Shown one piece after another: positions 43,908 through 55,372 of a stretch of 64,000 bases of DNA. Position 1 is the first letter of the stretch, and every line of letters begins with the position of its first letter. The notes beneath the pieces are model-generated. The model saw only the letters and a program-made list of their open reading frames with translations. It did no database searches and was not told where the DNA came from. The translations under genes were made by a program, and so were the position numbers. This DNA is from Artemisia argyi (lineage: Eukaryota > Streptophyta > Magnoliopsida > Asterales > Asteraceae): NCBI GenBank assembly GCA_030686995.1, contig CM060706.1, positions 140,949,505 through 141,013,504 of the forward strand, given 5' to 3'.

Positions 43908-44630
43908 CTAACGCCTTTGGTGTAGTGGTATGTGAGTAATTGCCCACCAACAAGGGCGGAGCCAGAAAAAAATTCGAGAGGGGGCAAAATTTTTTTTTTT
44001 ACGACATATCGAAAATAGACTTAAAAAAGGTTTGCACTGTAAAATTTAAGTATATATGAGACACATAATTAGATTACTTATTTGACTATGTTCAACAAAA
44101 GTAAGAAAATAATTTTTAAAAACACAAGCTAAAATATACCGTAAAAACATAAAATAAAAAAATAAGAGAAAGGACACCCCTTGTCATTTGTCACTCCACG
44201 TGATGATGAATTGTACTACAAAACAAGCTAAACCTGTTACTCCTTTTTTATACTTTCTTTTTTGTTTACAGTACTCTTTTGCTATTAACCACTGTTCTCC
44301 TTTCTTCTTCACCATTCCAAGAAATAAAACCAGCTCCACCATCTGAAAACTGAGTAAAAACTGATTTTGATTTTCAATTTAGATACCACAGACGGTTTAT
44401 AGAGGGGGCAAATTACAAGAATATCACAAATACTCAAAAAATTTACACTACAACTTTTTTGGGTGAGGGGGCACTTGCCCACCGTGCCCCCCTGCAGCTC
44501 CGCCTCTGCCCACCAACCTAGAGGTTATGGGTTCAAGCCTCGCTGGAGGCATTTGAGAGATATGTTATATAAGTGTGAAAAAAATTAATAACTTTTAAGA
44601 GTGTGCGAATTATTTTTCAACTTTAGGTCT
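43908..44630 (+). mobile_element. tRNA-like SINE, split by a TIR element
   Basis: A box TGGTGTAGTGG (43918-43928) and B box GGTTCAAGCC (44530-44539) would be about 45 bp apart once 43952-44507 and one duplication are removed, a normal SINE head. The body continues CTCGCTGGAGGCATTTGAG; the 3' end is not defined. Confidence 0.6.
43952..44507. mobile_element. TIR element GGGCGGAGCC, inserted in the SINE (556 bp)
   Basis: Ends AAGGGCGGAGCCAG and, inverted, AGAGGCGGAGCTG. Perfect 10-bp duplication GCCCACCAAC (43942-43951, 44508-44517). Non-coding. A 9-10-bp duplication suggests a Mutator-type origin. Confidence 0.82.
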
Positions 44631-44644
44631 ATATAATTAAGCCT

Positions 44645-45395
44645 AAGGGGTTGTTTGATAAAAAAATATGATTTAGCGCTGAATGAATCAAAGCTGCTGA
44701 ATGATTCCAAGATGCTAAGTGAACCTAATTCTGAGTGAAAATGATTGTTTGATATTTGTTCTGAGTGAGCAATCTGAGTTGCCTGAAATTACAATTTAAC
44801 CTTCTGTCTGATTTTGTATTGAACAAAATATACCGTCTGATAAAAAAGTTATTAACTCGAATAAATATATAATATAAATAAAGTAATGCTGAAATAAAAT
44901 ATAAATATAAATAGTCTTACCGAAAGATATAAAACAATATAAATTACAAATATATAAAACAATATAAATCGAGTTGTATTTATATACTAACAGAGACCAT
45001 ATGCTAATTATACCAAATTCACTTCTTAAAATTTTACCAACGAATATATGTGATCGAATACTTGTACTAATTCAATGTCATTTTCAACATACAAAGAGTA
45101 TACAATATGCTAATTATAATTGATGATTATTTATTATTTTTTAAAATGAATAAATGGGATAGAAGACCATGTGAGGTGACGTGAATATTTTTGAAAGGCC
45201 AAGGTGACGTGGCCACGTGGGTATTTGGGGAATATATCACTTCACTGAATCATTTTGCATACTCCATCTCCAAAATAGGTCAGCGCATTTATTATTATCA
45301 ATCAATACTCATTTTTTTTAATCAAACATCTGACCGAATCATTTTTTGGTAATCAGCACTTAGTCATTTCATTAAGCGGTAATCAAACACACCTA
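44645..45395. mobile_element. Candidate MITE, TGTTTGAT ends
   Basis: Left TAAGGGGTTGTTTGATA and inverted right TAGGTGTGTTTGATTA, both followed by ATGAATC/AATGATTC words. No target duplication found. Confidence 0.4.
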
Positions 45396-45652
45396 GGTAT
45401 CATTTTTCTTTAGAATTTCTCCTTTACAAACCAAAACAACTTTGACGAAGGAAAGCAAGGCTGACTTTCCAAATGGTAATAATAAAATTTCGCATGGATA
45501 TTTCGTCTGTTTCTTCATGCATTTCTAAAACAATAATTCAACTTTCTATTTATGTTTAGAGAAATGCTAGTACAAAATATTTATAAAATACCTTTTATAC
45601 AATGATATGTCAAAAGGTAAATTGGTCATTTGTGATTTGGTTTGCATAATGC

Positions 45653-45889
45653 ATACCAAAACATGCTTTTGTTATGTGGTTAGCTGTACATAATAAACTT
45701 CTAACCCAAGACAGGATTTTAATGTGAAAATCTAATGAAGATCTGAAATGTGCCCTATGCAACAAATGTCCTGATTCCCATTCCTACCTGTTCTTCTCTT
45801 GTGAGTATGGTCAAGAAATATGGAAAGAAGTACAGAAGATGCTCAATGTGAAATTCTCAATCAATTGGAATGCAATGGCTTGTACATGA
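45653..45889 (+). pseudogene. LINE reverse transcriptase zinc-binding (zf-RVT) fragment
   Basis: Reads IPKHAFVMWLAVHNKLLTQDR, then LKCALCNKCPDSHSYLFFSCEYGQEIW, the C-x-x-C ... H ... C block of plant LINE zf-RVT domains. TGA replaces the usual Trp after ILM. Only about 80 codons survive, with no RT core upstream. Confidence 0.75.
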
Positions 45890-46730
45890 ACATGGGGTTT
45901 GAAATTGCAGTTGCCTGCAATGTTATAAAATAACATTAGTTTTTTTTTCAGTATAGTGCAAATGTTATAAAATAAGGATGATTGGCTCTGGTAGTAAGTT
46001 TTTTTTATAGATTATCTCCAATGAGTATTGCAAAGGATCTTTCTTTACTTTACTATTGCAGTTTGTAACTCTTTTGTGATTATATATAAATTCTCCTTTC
46101 ACAAAAAAATGATATGTCAAATTTATTTGTCTAACCAAATAAATTTTGTCTTTTATAATTGTTTTTATTGGACAACTAATTTTGCCACATTATTGTGTGT
46201 AAGTTTTTTTGTAAATCATTTGTTGACATAGCATTCCTCTTATGTTTATCACGAATTAAAGGTTTAAGGCTAGTTGTAATAGTCACCCAACCATCATCTC
46301 TACTTCAGCGGCGTGTCAGCTTTTAAACACATCATCTTACTATCACTTTTGATCACCACCTAACCCAACACATTAAATTATTTCATTTTATACAAACATA
46401 CTCTACATATACCCACACACGCTCACAAATAAAAAAAAAATTATAATAAAAAGGTGGCCTCACTCCCTTTTTTCCTTTTTTCGTTAGGTGAAGAACTTCA
46501 GCGTACCAACATCAAATCGCCATATTCACACGCAATTCCTACCCTCGCATGGTTATTCGCGCGCCAAACCACCCCTTCGCGTGTGATGGTGTCTACCATA
46601 ACGCCCGGTCTATAATAATTTGTATATCCACAGACGTCACTTTTTTTGTTTCGGACAATTAAAAGACAAGAAACATTTACTCATTGTATTTAAAGGTATC
46701 GACTTGCTTGAGTTGTTTCTATTTTTACTA
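45890..46730. other. Spacer with a possible degraded MITE
   Basis: About 46266-46617 may be a MITE (TAAGGCTAGTTGTAATAG at left; right end unclear), related to 20708-21035. No gene seen. Confidence 0.3.
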
Positions 46731-46972
46731 CTCCCTCCGTCCAAAAAAAAAAAGTGTTCACCTTACTATTTATTTTTGTCCTAAAATAAGTGTCCAATTT
46801 TTATATATAGACGGCATATAAATAGTTTTCCTATTTTACCCTTCTAATCAAAACTTGCATTAATTACTCATTTTTTATTTCTATATTAACTATGTGGTTA
46901 GAAATGACTTTTTATCAATCAAAACTACCATTAATTACACATATTATAATTTCTCCACTTTTTGTTTGTGGA

Positions 46973-47010
<38 letters not shown>

Positions 47011-47018
47011 GAATGGAG
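46731..47018. mobile_element. Stowaway-type MITE (288 bp)
   Basis: CTCCCTCCGTCCAAAAAAA at left and a degraded, inverted end ACGAATGGAG at right, inside TA/TA (46729-46730, 47019-47020). Contains a poly-T run (about 46975-47008). Confidence 0.8.
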
Positions 47019-47020
47019 TA

Positions 47021-47842
47021 TTATATCTGCTAACAATAATCCTATGAGTTTTGTTTAAGTATCCCTTAATTAATAATGTTTTCAAAATAAAACTCACTAT
47101 TTTTTATAAATATTTAATTTCAAAATATATTCAAGTTGGCCCTCTACAACCAACATTCAAGTTTCGTCCCTGCAGCCGCACATAGCTGTCAAGATGTATA
47201 GTTTTAGAAAAAAAAATTATTTATGTTAATTTGAGTGTACATTTATCTTTTTCTATTTATGGGTGTTTTTCAAGTGAAACAATCATCTACGTGCTCATTA
47301 AGCACTATTTTATTTTATTTTATTTTATTACTGGCACTAGCCGGTCACCTACACATGGAAGTCAAGATGTATAGTTTTTGACAAAATTTATTTACGTTAA
47401 CTTGTGTGTATTTCTCTGAAATGGTGAATATTATTATAACACAAAATTATAATCAGTTACAACCAGATTCTAAGGCATCACAATGGACATGTCCCATTTG
47501 ATCCTTTTCATACCAGAGAAATACACAACAGCTAATAAAAAAGAGACATAGCTGATACAATTCACCATTCTTCTAGGATGATATTCTAGAAGTGTACTAG
47601 ATATATCAGTCCTAGGCAACCATGGAGAAACCACACACCTTGGCTACATTTCCTACTTACAAACACCCTACCTAACTATTCCAGTAGCCCATACTAGAAA
47701 CAATCAGAGGCTCTTGTAGAAGACTTCACCAAGATAGTGAGTAAAACTCCTGTTCCATTGGGGATCTACAGCCATAGAGCTACATTTCCACAAGTGGCAT
47801 CACTCACATGGCTGGACTTACCCAAGGATACATCCCACCTAG
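47021..47842. other. Spacer with a two-copy diverged repeat
   Basis: GTCAAGATGTATAGTTTT...ATTTA.GTTAA.TTG.GTGTA occurs at 47188-47240 and 47361-47410. From 47460 the sequence is less A+T-rich but I recognise no gene. This flank continues at 63623 if the solo LTR is removed. Confidence 0.35.
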
Positions 47843-48899
47843 ACTACTGATGAGTGTCTAAATACTCATCATTTTATACTAATCTGAACTGCCAAAACAT
47901 CCAAAAAACACTCAAATATGCATCATAATACTTAAAATATCTTAGAAGTGTGTTTTATATGTTTCAAATGCAAAATAATCAAAAACAGATAAAAAACGAA
48001 CAAAGATTGCATAATTGGCAGTTTCAGTCCCTCAAGTTTCAAAAGTTGTCAAAACTAGTCCCTGGTATTCAAAATATGGAAAATTATCATTTAAGGTCCC
48101 TGTACTATTCAACTTTGACAAAATTGGACCTTTTGATAAACTTTTGGAAATTTACATATTCAGTCCCTCAAAAATCTAAAATTTACATAAATGGTCCCCA
48201 GGAGTTTAAAAAAAATGGGAAATTACAATTATGGTCCTTGTATTATTCACATATGGCAATTATGGTCCTTGTGATAATTTTGGAAACTTGCCACAACCTA
48301 CCCTAAACTTTCAGATTTTTACATATTTGGTCCTTGTGGTTTTTAAGTTACAATACAAACGGACCCTTATTAAAACCCACCATCCCATCAACCCTTACCA
48401 GCCCACTCCCACTCCCTAGGCCCATACATCCAAAAGCCCACCCAACCCCTTATAATAAAATCGGGGTCAAACTAAGCAGTCAACCAAACCACCTCCTTTA
48501 CCACTCTCCCTCTCACACAACCTGTAAACCATACCACCTCCACAGTTTCACCTCCACTTGCTTCACCCACTCCCTAACACCTCACCCCTCCACCTCCTTC
48601 CACCTATCTACTAGCCCACATTGCAGTTAATGCTTTCCCACCAATTCATACTCCATCCACCCTCACAAACACTGGTTTTCCTCCTAACTCTCCAACTTGG
48701 TTACTTAACCTCACTTTTATGTTCCCCTCCTCCTCTACAACACCCACATGTGCATTAATTATAGCAGGACTACTCCTATCTACTATTGCAACTTTTGGCG
48801 CCAAAAGAAGATTTAAAGGCTGGGATGAGTTTGACTCATCCAATGGTTGAGATTAGAAGTGGGAATTACTCAGAAGACCAAGTGGAGCACTATCTATCT

Positions 48900-48907
48900 A
48901 TATATAA
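48900..48907 (+). promoter_or_regulatory. TATA box of the long solo LTR
   Basis: CTATATATAACAAGG after a TATC run; 1.05 kb from the LTR start. Confidence 0.55.
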
Positions 48908-50413
48908 CAAGGATGGAGCAGAAGGAAAGAGCAAGTAGTGTAATTTAGTATAAAGTAATATAGATTAGTGTAAGATTTAAATTAATTTCAAGTGTTTCTT
49001 AGATTAAATTAGTTGTAATCCGTTTCATTTATGTAATCCAAACTCATTGCAAGTTTCAATTTCAAGTTCCATTTTATTAATTCAGTTTTAGCAAATTTAA
49101 GTAAATTTGACAAACTTACTTAAATCCTATTTAAACCTGTTAAATCCTGTTTTATTTAGTTATTCAAGTTAATTTATAAGTCTTTAAAAGAGTTCGAAGT
49201 TTAAAATAAGTTTAATTCAGTTCAGATATAAAAAATTGAGAAAAATACAAATAAATAATAGAAAAATAAAAAATTAGAAAAGAAGAAGAAGGAAGCCAAA
49301 GAAGCATGGTGATTTATGGTTGTAGTACCTCAGGGGAGGTGTAGGTTGTGGTTTAGTTGTTTTGGTACCTTGTTTTATGCCTCGATCACTTGTAAGCCTC
49401 TTTGTCTCTTTTATTTTGCATTCCACTGTGATATTGCTAATTATGTGTGTCCCTTGATGTTTCTTTGTTATATGGTTGAATTTGAGTTAAATGAATGCTA
49501 GAATTTTAGTGTTTAATGATTGGGGTCATATATGATATTATCTAGTTTATCAGCCTATATCATGTTTATGTTTCATTACTGTGTTGAATATGGTAGTTCT
49601 GTGTCTTTTAGTTGTTGATCTTGATCATTGCATTTTATTGTTCAATTAGCTCCTTATAGTGAGTATGCATCTGTTAGTATCATTGGATTATCAGTTGTTA
49701 GCTTATTTATGCATTTAGTAGTGTAATCTGCCCATTAAGGGAGTGTTTGGATCAGGGTTGTGCTTAGACTCCCCCTGTGTTTAGGTGTTAGTTATTAGTT
49801 TAAACATGTTAAGTCAGGTCATATTAGGTTAGCCAAATCATAAAAACTAGTCTTATGCATTCAATAGTCAAAATCACTTTTAAATCTATTTAATCAGTTA
49901 ACTGTTAGATCATAGGTTGTTTAATCTTAGTATATCATTGTAAAAGTTGATAATATAGCTTAATATAGTTTAATCATAACTTATTACAACATAATAAGTC
50001 AGTAAATTTAGATTAAAGTCCAAATTAGTCAACCTTAGAGTTCATCATAAAAAGTCAAAATTAAAAGTTTATGCAGAAAACCAAAAATGGCATGAATTGT
50101 TTAGAATTTTGTGTGTAGATTTAGAGCTTGAAACTTTCAAGAATCATTGTCTCCTAGCTCATCTTTGGAATCCCACATCCCTTACATTTTTGTGAATTTT
50201 TCTGTGGGCCCCATCTTTGCTCAAAATCACTTGCAGGGGAAGAGGTTCCCCTGTGCACAGTTGTTATAGTCAACTTCATAAGCTCTTATTAGCTTCATTA
50301 GTTAGCCCTAGCTTGTGTGATTAATTGTTTTGAAAAGCCCTCCTGGCCATCTTTCATTTCCCCCCTTGTTTTCCCCAAAATCAGCTTGTTTGGGTGCTTA
50401 AATATACGCTAGA

Positions 50414-50418
50414 AGTAG
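50414..50418. repeat. Target-site duplication AGTAG, left copy
   Basis: Identical to 62649-62653, directly outside the Copia LTRs. Confidence 0.95.
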
Positions 50419-50894
50419 TGTTGATCCCAGTTGAGCTAATACGATCTTATATAGAAGTTAACTTAAACAAATACTTAAGCTTAAACGCGGAATATAAAAG
50501 CTTAACTTAAGAAGATTAAGAATTCTCTTTCAACACTTCAATATTTATTAATACGAGCACTCAATAATGCTAGGGTTTTACAACCTTGAAGTGAATAATA
50601 ATACGTACATAAACTAACCCTAGGATCCTCCTTTTATAGGCCAAGGAGTCCTACTAGGTTTACAATACCTTTCTCTACAAGATAAGAATAATCTAAATAG
50701 ATAAACTATACAAAAAATCTATTCCATAATTATCCTATCGTATACAATGTTAATCTCTTCAGCAGTAGTTTCACCAAGCAGCAGATTGTCTTCAGCAGCA
50801 GAGTCATTAACACTAGCAGCAGTTTCATTGTAGCAGCAGTATTACTCAGCAGCAGAGTTACTTAGCAGCAGTGTTACTTGGTCAAAACCCAACA
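50419..50894 (-). repeat. 3' LTR of the young Copia
   Basis: TGTTGATCCC ... CCCAACA on the plus strand; AGCAGCAG motifs cluster at its right end (50760-50875). ATAAAAGG-type TATA (minus strand, about 50636) is a candidate promoter. Confidence 0.95.
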
Positions 50895-50910
50895 ATCCTC
50901 CCCTAAACTT
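50895..50910 (-). promoter_or_regulatory. PPT of the young Copia
   Basis: Minus strand AAGTTTAGGGGAGGAT directly next to the 3' LTR. Confidence 0.8.
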
Positions 50911-50954
50911 AATATTTATTTCTAAATATTTAAGTTTCTTCAAAGCTCAATTCA

Positions 50955-53900
50955 TCACTTGGAGGATGCTTCCAAACACTTCAACTCTTTTGAATTCAGT
51001 TGATCAAATATCTTCTTATACTTTGACAACAAATTGAATGCTTGATCATCAGAATCATAATCTTTCTGCAGCTTAAGTGTTTTATCACCATTAACCATCT
51101 GATTAACAATATTCCAGTATCTTACCACTGGATAATCTACTTCAGCTAGCATATACAAAGTAGTTGGTCCAAGTTCTAGTACATGAACTCCAGAATCTTG
51201 AAAGAGTCTCCATTTTCTTACTTTGTATTCTACTATCTCTGTCCATTCAGAATCATCCATTGAAGGATCAAACATAAGTTTAAGAGCTCTCCACATAACA
51301 TTATCAGAAGCAGTTAAGATATGATCAATTTGATCTACCTCATACTTTTTACCATCAAATTTCTTAGCTCCAAACTTTGCCTTGTATAACTTCCACAAGT
51401 CTTCAACATCCTCTCTATCAAAGTAATGTAACATCTGTTGAAATCTAAGAAATCTGTGAGACTTACCATCAGATCTCTGAACATCATGAAATACTCCAAT
51501 GTTAGCATCATAACCTGTAGTTACTTTGATGATAGGATATTTAACTCCTAATGGTTTGGCATCAACCACTTCAGGATCTTCCATCTTGCCAACCACAGTG
51601 TAACCCTTCAATTGTTCTTTTTGATGCTCAGAAGGAATATGATCAAGACCATGTTTAAACTCATCTCCTTCAGGCATAGAACTACTACCTTCTCCAATCT
51701 TTCTCTTCTTCTTTGCAACTGACTTATGAATAACACCTTTTCTTTTATCACCCTGCACAGAAGAAGTAGTCTTTGCTGCATCACTTTCAAGCTTTTCAAC
51801 ATTAACTTCTTGAACATACTCTGCTTCAGCTACCTTTTCAGGCACCAACTTCTTATTCATCTTAACAATTTGTTCCAAGTCCTCAGCACATCCCATAGCA
51901 TAAAAAGTATCTGTTCTCTTCTTTGTTTGTTGATACAAATCAAAAACTTCTTTGTCAGAGTAAGCTTTCAATTGCACCAATGTCCATCCACCCATATTCT
52001 TTAGATATCTTTCATACTCTTTCCTTTGCTGTTTAACTGTTGGTCCTTTAAATACTTTAACCTTTCTTCTAGCAGCAACATTCTCTTTTCTCTTATTAGA
52101 AGCAAAGTTACTATACCAAGATTGCACATTAAAATTTGGAACTTCATTTTCTTCAATCTTGATCAGCTTGTTTAATTCAATATCAGCAGCAATTCTGATC
52201 TTTTCATCATCCCATTCATCATACATTCTTAAACCTTCAGCCTCTTTCTCAGCCAGCTGCTGATCTTCCAAATTAAACAACTCTTGTGTTTTAATAGCAG
52301 CAGCTTCATCATGTTCAACTTGCAATGGCTTAGGCCAAGAATCAAAAGGCACATCAGTAAAATCAACCCCTTTATATATCCACCTCTGAACATCAACTTG
52401 CTTGCCTTTACCCTTATCAGTAGAAGATGATGTGATTGTCTTCTTTTGAGTAGCAGCAGGTTCTCTAATTGTTATTCCTTTTTGAGGTTTTCTTGTTGTT
52501 GATGTTATGTTTGTTGTTGTGATAGGTTGTGATAATGATGGAGTTGGTAATTGTGGTGTATGAGCCTCAGCAGTAGTCTTCTTACTTAGCAAGACCATTG
52601 CCTCTGCAGCAGCATTGTCCATAGATCCAGCAGCAGAGTCTTGTACTTCAGCAGTATTCACTATTCCACTAGCAGCAGAACCATCAACATTCTTAGCAGC
52701 AGAAACATGAACAGCAGTAGAGTCAGCAATAGCAGCATTTTCCACTGAATCTTCCAAAGTCTTTAACACATTACCCATCAACCCTGTTGCCTTCACAAGT
52801 TGCTCAGACTCCAAAGTTTTAAGAGTATCTACCACCTTTTCTTGTGCAGCAGCCACTAATTCCATAACAACTTCATTCCCAGACTTATCAGCAACCACAA
52901 AATCTTCATCATTCTGAGGACTATCCATATCCATATCTTCCATCACTGGAACCTCCCCTGAAACTATTCCAGCATCCATATCTTGAACTTTATCAACTTT
53001 TTCAAGACTTACCTCCCCTGAATCCATGACAATCTCTTTCCTCCCCTGTTTGGAAGCATCCTCTTCCAAATGAGTAGATGGTTCAGAAGAACTTACAACC
53101 TGAGTAGTCCCCACTTTCTTCAATCTGTGCAATGAGGTTGAAGATTTTGATTTCTTGAAGCTCTTAATCTGTTTTCGCATTTTGATGATGACCTTGGCTT
53201 GACCAGCAACAACATCAGATAGATTAAGAACCTTATCTTCCAAAGACTCACATTTCAACCCCAAAGCTGTACAAGTAGCCGTCAATTCTTTTATAAGTTC
53301 CATTGTAGTCTCATCACTTCGACCTGTATTACCTGGTCCGAGAGGTGAATCACTGACATTGTCATCATGTACAAGTGGATCCGTCAATTCATGAGTCACT
53401 GGCCTGTCCTCATCACTTCGACCTGTGTGACCTGGTCCGAGAGGTGAATCTTGGGACAAAAACTCAGTATCAAACCTAGTTTGATCATCTGAGCCCCCTA
53501 TGTTTTCCATTTGGCTAGGGTTACCATCCTGAAAATCAGACTCATAAGAATCTTTTTCTCTAGATGTTGCCTTGGTTTGGGTCTTAATGATGTTATCACT
53601 GTCCTGCTCTGCTGCTAAGCTAGAAGCAGTAGTGACAGCCCTTGCCAACATGTCCTCTCCATCACCTAGGACAGCCTCATCTGGTACAGCCATACTAACA
53701 CTATCCTGAGGTAGATTAGTGTCCTTTTTGGTTTTCCTACGTGTATATTGTTTTGTAGGTTGTATAACAGATGTAGTAACATTGGGTGTGTGATGGGAAT
53801 CAGTGGGATTTCCTGACCCTTCACCCTGGTTGTTGTGCACAATTTGTTCCATAAAAGAAGTAAGATTTGTATGTGCACCAGAAAAACCTTTGCCATGTTT

Positions 53901-54590
53901 ATTCAAAAAGGTAAAAGTCCTTGAAGCCAATTTTGGAGCATCATATTCAGAAACATGGGTTCTTGTTTTGGAAATTTGTTTTTCAATAAAGATTTGAAGA
54001 AATCTTGGATATAGCAAATAAGAACCATCTTCAACACCTTTAAACAACCCAGCCAATATCATTTTTGAAAAATTAAATGGTTGACCTTTGCACAGACATA
54101 TCATTGCAGAAGCAATGGTAGTACTGAACTCATGCCACCCAGATGTTTTAGGACTCAAACAATGAAGGAATAGATGTATCAAAAACTTGTATTGAGGACA
54201 GAGGAGAGCTTTTTGAAATTTTAAATTTGAATGTTTCCCCTCATATCCCAATTCTTTTAAACCAGCAAAAATAGCATCATTGGCAAGGCAAGTGGTCTCT
54301 GTCTCATCATCTAAGAGAAGAAATTCCCTTATTGATGATTCAGTTACACGAACCTTTTGCCCATCAACAAAAGCACTGACATGTTTTTCCCCATTCATAG
54401 TTTTGATTTTGGCAGTAAACCAAAACTGTTTGATGTAGGAAGCATATATAGTAGGGTTCACAGTGAGTGCATACCTAAGAGAAGTAGCATTCAAAAACTT
54501 TACCATGTCTGTGAAACCTTCAGGAACTAACTCTTTATTCAAAACGACCACACTGTTGTGTTGCTCAACCCAGGTACGTTGTAGCTCCAT
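50955..54590 (-). CDS. Third ORF of the young Copia, 1,211 aa, function unknown
   Basis: Intact ORF starting MELQRTWVEQHN. Residues about 1-240 form a conserved-looking block (NPTIYASYIKQFW, FLIHLFLHCLSP, FNFSKMILAGLFKG, LYPRFLQIFIEKQ) that I have seen in Asteraceae Copia proteins, sometimes labelled synaptobrevin/longin-like. Around 380-430 a SPLGPG.TGRSDE block occurs twice. About 430-490 looks like a coiled coil, followed by a long acidic, Ala/Ser-rich region, a basic patch near 985 and a folded-looking C-terminus (FLRFQQMLHYFD). There is no signal peptide and no clear membrane helix, so it is not a typical envelope protein. It is same-sense with pol and ends 45 nt before the PPT; it could be translated from a spliced or separate RNA. 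Confidence 0.85.
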   Translation of the reverse strand: MELQRTWVEQHNSVVVLNKELVPEGFTDMVKFLNATSLRYALTVNPTIYASYIKQFWFTAKIKTMNGEKHVSAFVDGQKVRVTESSIREFLLLDDETETTCLANDAIFAGLKELGYEGKHSNLKFQKALLCPQYKFLIHLFLHCLSPKTSGWHEFSTTIASAMICLCKGQPFNFSKMILAGLFKGVEDGSYLLYPRFLQIFIEKQISKTRTHVSEYDAPKLASRTFTFLNKHGKGFSGAHTNLTSFMEQIVHNNQGEGSGNPTDSHHTPNVTTSVIQPTKQYTRRKTKKDTNLPQDSVSMAVPDEAVLGDGEDMLARAVTTASSLAAEQDSDNIIKTQTKATSREKDSYESDFQDGNPSQMENIGGSDDQTRFDTEFLSQDSPLGPGHTGRSDEDRPVTHELTDPLVHDDNVSDSPLGPGNTGRSDETTMELIKELTATCTALGLKCESLEDKVLNLSDVVAGQAKVIIKMRKQIKSFKKSKSSTSLHRLKKVGTTQVVSSSEPSTHLEEDASKQGRKEIVMDSGEVSLEKVDKVQDMDAGIVSGEVPVMEDMDMDSPQNDEDFVVADKSGNEVVMELVAAAQEKVVDTLKTLESEQLVKATGLMGNVLKTLEDSVENAAIADSTAVHVSAAKNVDGSAASGIVNTAEVQDSAAGSMDNAAAEAMVLLSKKTTAEAHTPQLPTPSLSQPITTTNITSTTRKPQKGITIREPAATQKKTITSSSTDKGKGKQVDVQRWIYKGVDFTDVPFDSWPKPLQVEHDEAAAIKTQELFNLEDQQLAEKEAEGLRMYDEWDDEKIRIAADIELNKLIKIEENEVPNFNVQSWYSNFASNKRKENVAARRKVKVFKGPTVKQQRKEYERYLKNMGGWTLVQLKAYSDKEVFDLYQQTKKRTDTFYAMGCAEDLEQIVKMNKKLVPEKVAEAEYVQEVNVEKLESDAAKTTSSVQGDKRKGVIHKSVAKKKRKIGEGSSSMPEGDEFKHGLDHIPSEHQKEQLKGYTVVGKMEDPEVVDAKPLGVKYPIIKVTTGYDANIGVFHDVQRSDGKSHRFLRFQQMLHYFDREDVEDLWKLYKAKFGAKKFDGKKYEVDQIDHILTASDNVMWRALKLMFDPSMDDSEWTEIVEYKVRKWRLFQDSGVHVLELGPTTLYMLAEVDYPVVRYWNIVNQMVNGDKTLKLQKDYDSDDQAFNLLSKYKKIFDQLNSKELKCLEASSK

Positions 54591-54985
54591 GAATTAGGTT
54601 TAGTGAATTTGGGGATTTGTGATTATTGGAATGATTAGGTGTAAGGGTTTGTGATAACTTCAATTGAGAACATATGAAAACCAACTATGAAGGTCAATTA
54701 GGTTTTAAACTGATGGATGAAAGTTACACATAACACCCTCTTACTTACGACCATAGCAGCAGAACCATGTCATTCACAACTAGCAGCAGAGTGATATAAC
54801 TAGCAGCAGAGTGAACTGGAGCCAGCAGCAGAGTTGACTATCGACCTTGGTCAACAATACATAACAATTAATGCACATATCACTCCGTAATCCCTATAAA
54901 ATCAGCGAGATCTTTTCCCCAAATTATGCAATCAAACCCTAATCTCTTTCAAAAACGCCTCACAAACAATTAATACTATCCATCG
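54591..54985. other. Spacer between the third ORF and the opposite-strand ORF
   Basis: Contains four AGCAGCAGA motifs (54755-54835) and, at 54891-54900, a plus-strand TATA-like CCTATAAAAT. Confidence 0.5.
54891..54900 (+). promoter_or_regulatory. TATA box for the opposite-strand ORF
   Basis: CCTATAAAAT, about 110 nt upstream of the ATG at 55007, followed by a C/A-rich leader (AAACCCTAATCTCTTTC) typical of plant transcript starts. Confidence 0.5.
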
Positions 54986-55006
54986 TTGCAATCAAATCAT
55001 CACACA

Positions 55007-55372
55007 ATGAAATCAACACCCGAAATTATCAATATCTCATCCGAAGATGAGAGCCCATTTGAAACCTATGTACCGCCATTCCGTCCTCCTCATGGTGGTT
55101 GTAGAACCAAAGAGCAAGCAAAGAAGAGAAAACATGATCTTCCGGTGTTCAAAGATCTCCTCAATTTGAAGCAAACCCCTAGCACTTCCAGAGGTAAAGC
55201 TGTGATGACCCCACAATCTCCATCATCTTCAGAGTCTTCAGAAGATACAGCTTGGATCCCTGTTAGGCAACCATCCCCAAAAGAACTTGTATCCCCTTTC
55301 ATCTACACATCATCAGATGAAGATGAGGAAGAACCACCAACCAATCCACCCGCCACTCCTGAGAGGCCATAA
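55007..55372 (+). CDS. Opposite-strand ORF inside the young Copia, 121 aa
   Basis: ATG at 55007 (MKSTPEIINISSEDE), TAA at 55370. Pro/Ser-rich and acidic (SSSESSEDTAW, YTSSDEDEEEPP) with a basic AKKRKHD patch near residue 45 that could act as a nuclear signal. The start IINISSEDE resembles a SUMO-interacting stretch (hydrophobic core plus Ser/acid), an inference only. It faces away from pol. An AATGAATGAATG/AATAA-poor 3' region follows; no clear polyadenylation signal. Family not recognised. Confidence 0.55.
   Translation: MKSTPEIINISSEDESPFETYVPPFRPPHGGCRTKEQAKKRKHDLPVFKDLLNLKQTPSTSRGKAVMTPQSPSSSESSEDTAWIPVRQPSPKELVSPFIYTSSDEDEEEPPTNPPATPERP

Noticed and set aside
43918..44539. Genuine tRNA gene
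   Set aside because: A and B boxes are present, but the joined sequence does not fold into a tRNA cloverleaf by eye and is followed by a SINE-like body.
44645..45395. Complete MITE with target duplication
   Set aside because: End similarity is present, but no duplication of 2, 3, 8 or 9 bp could be found, so it is kept only as a candidate.
48646..48843. 65-codon minus-strand ORF in the long solo LTR
   Set aside because: Lies in LTR sequence just upstream of its TATA box; no recognisable domain.
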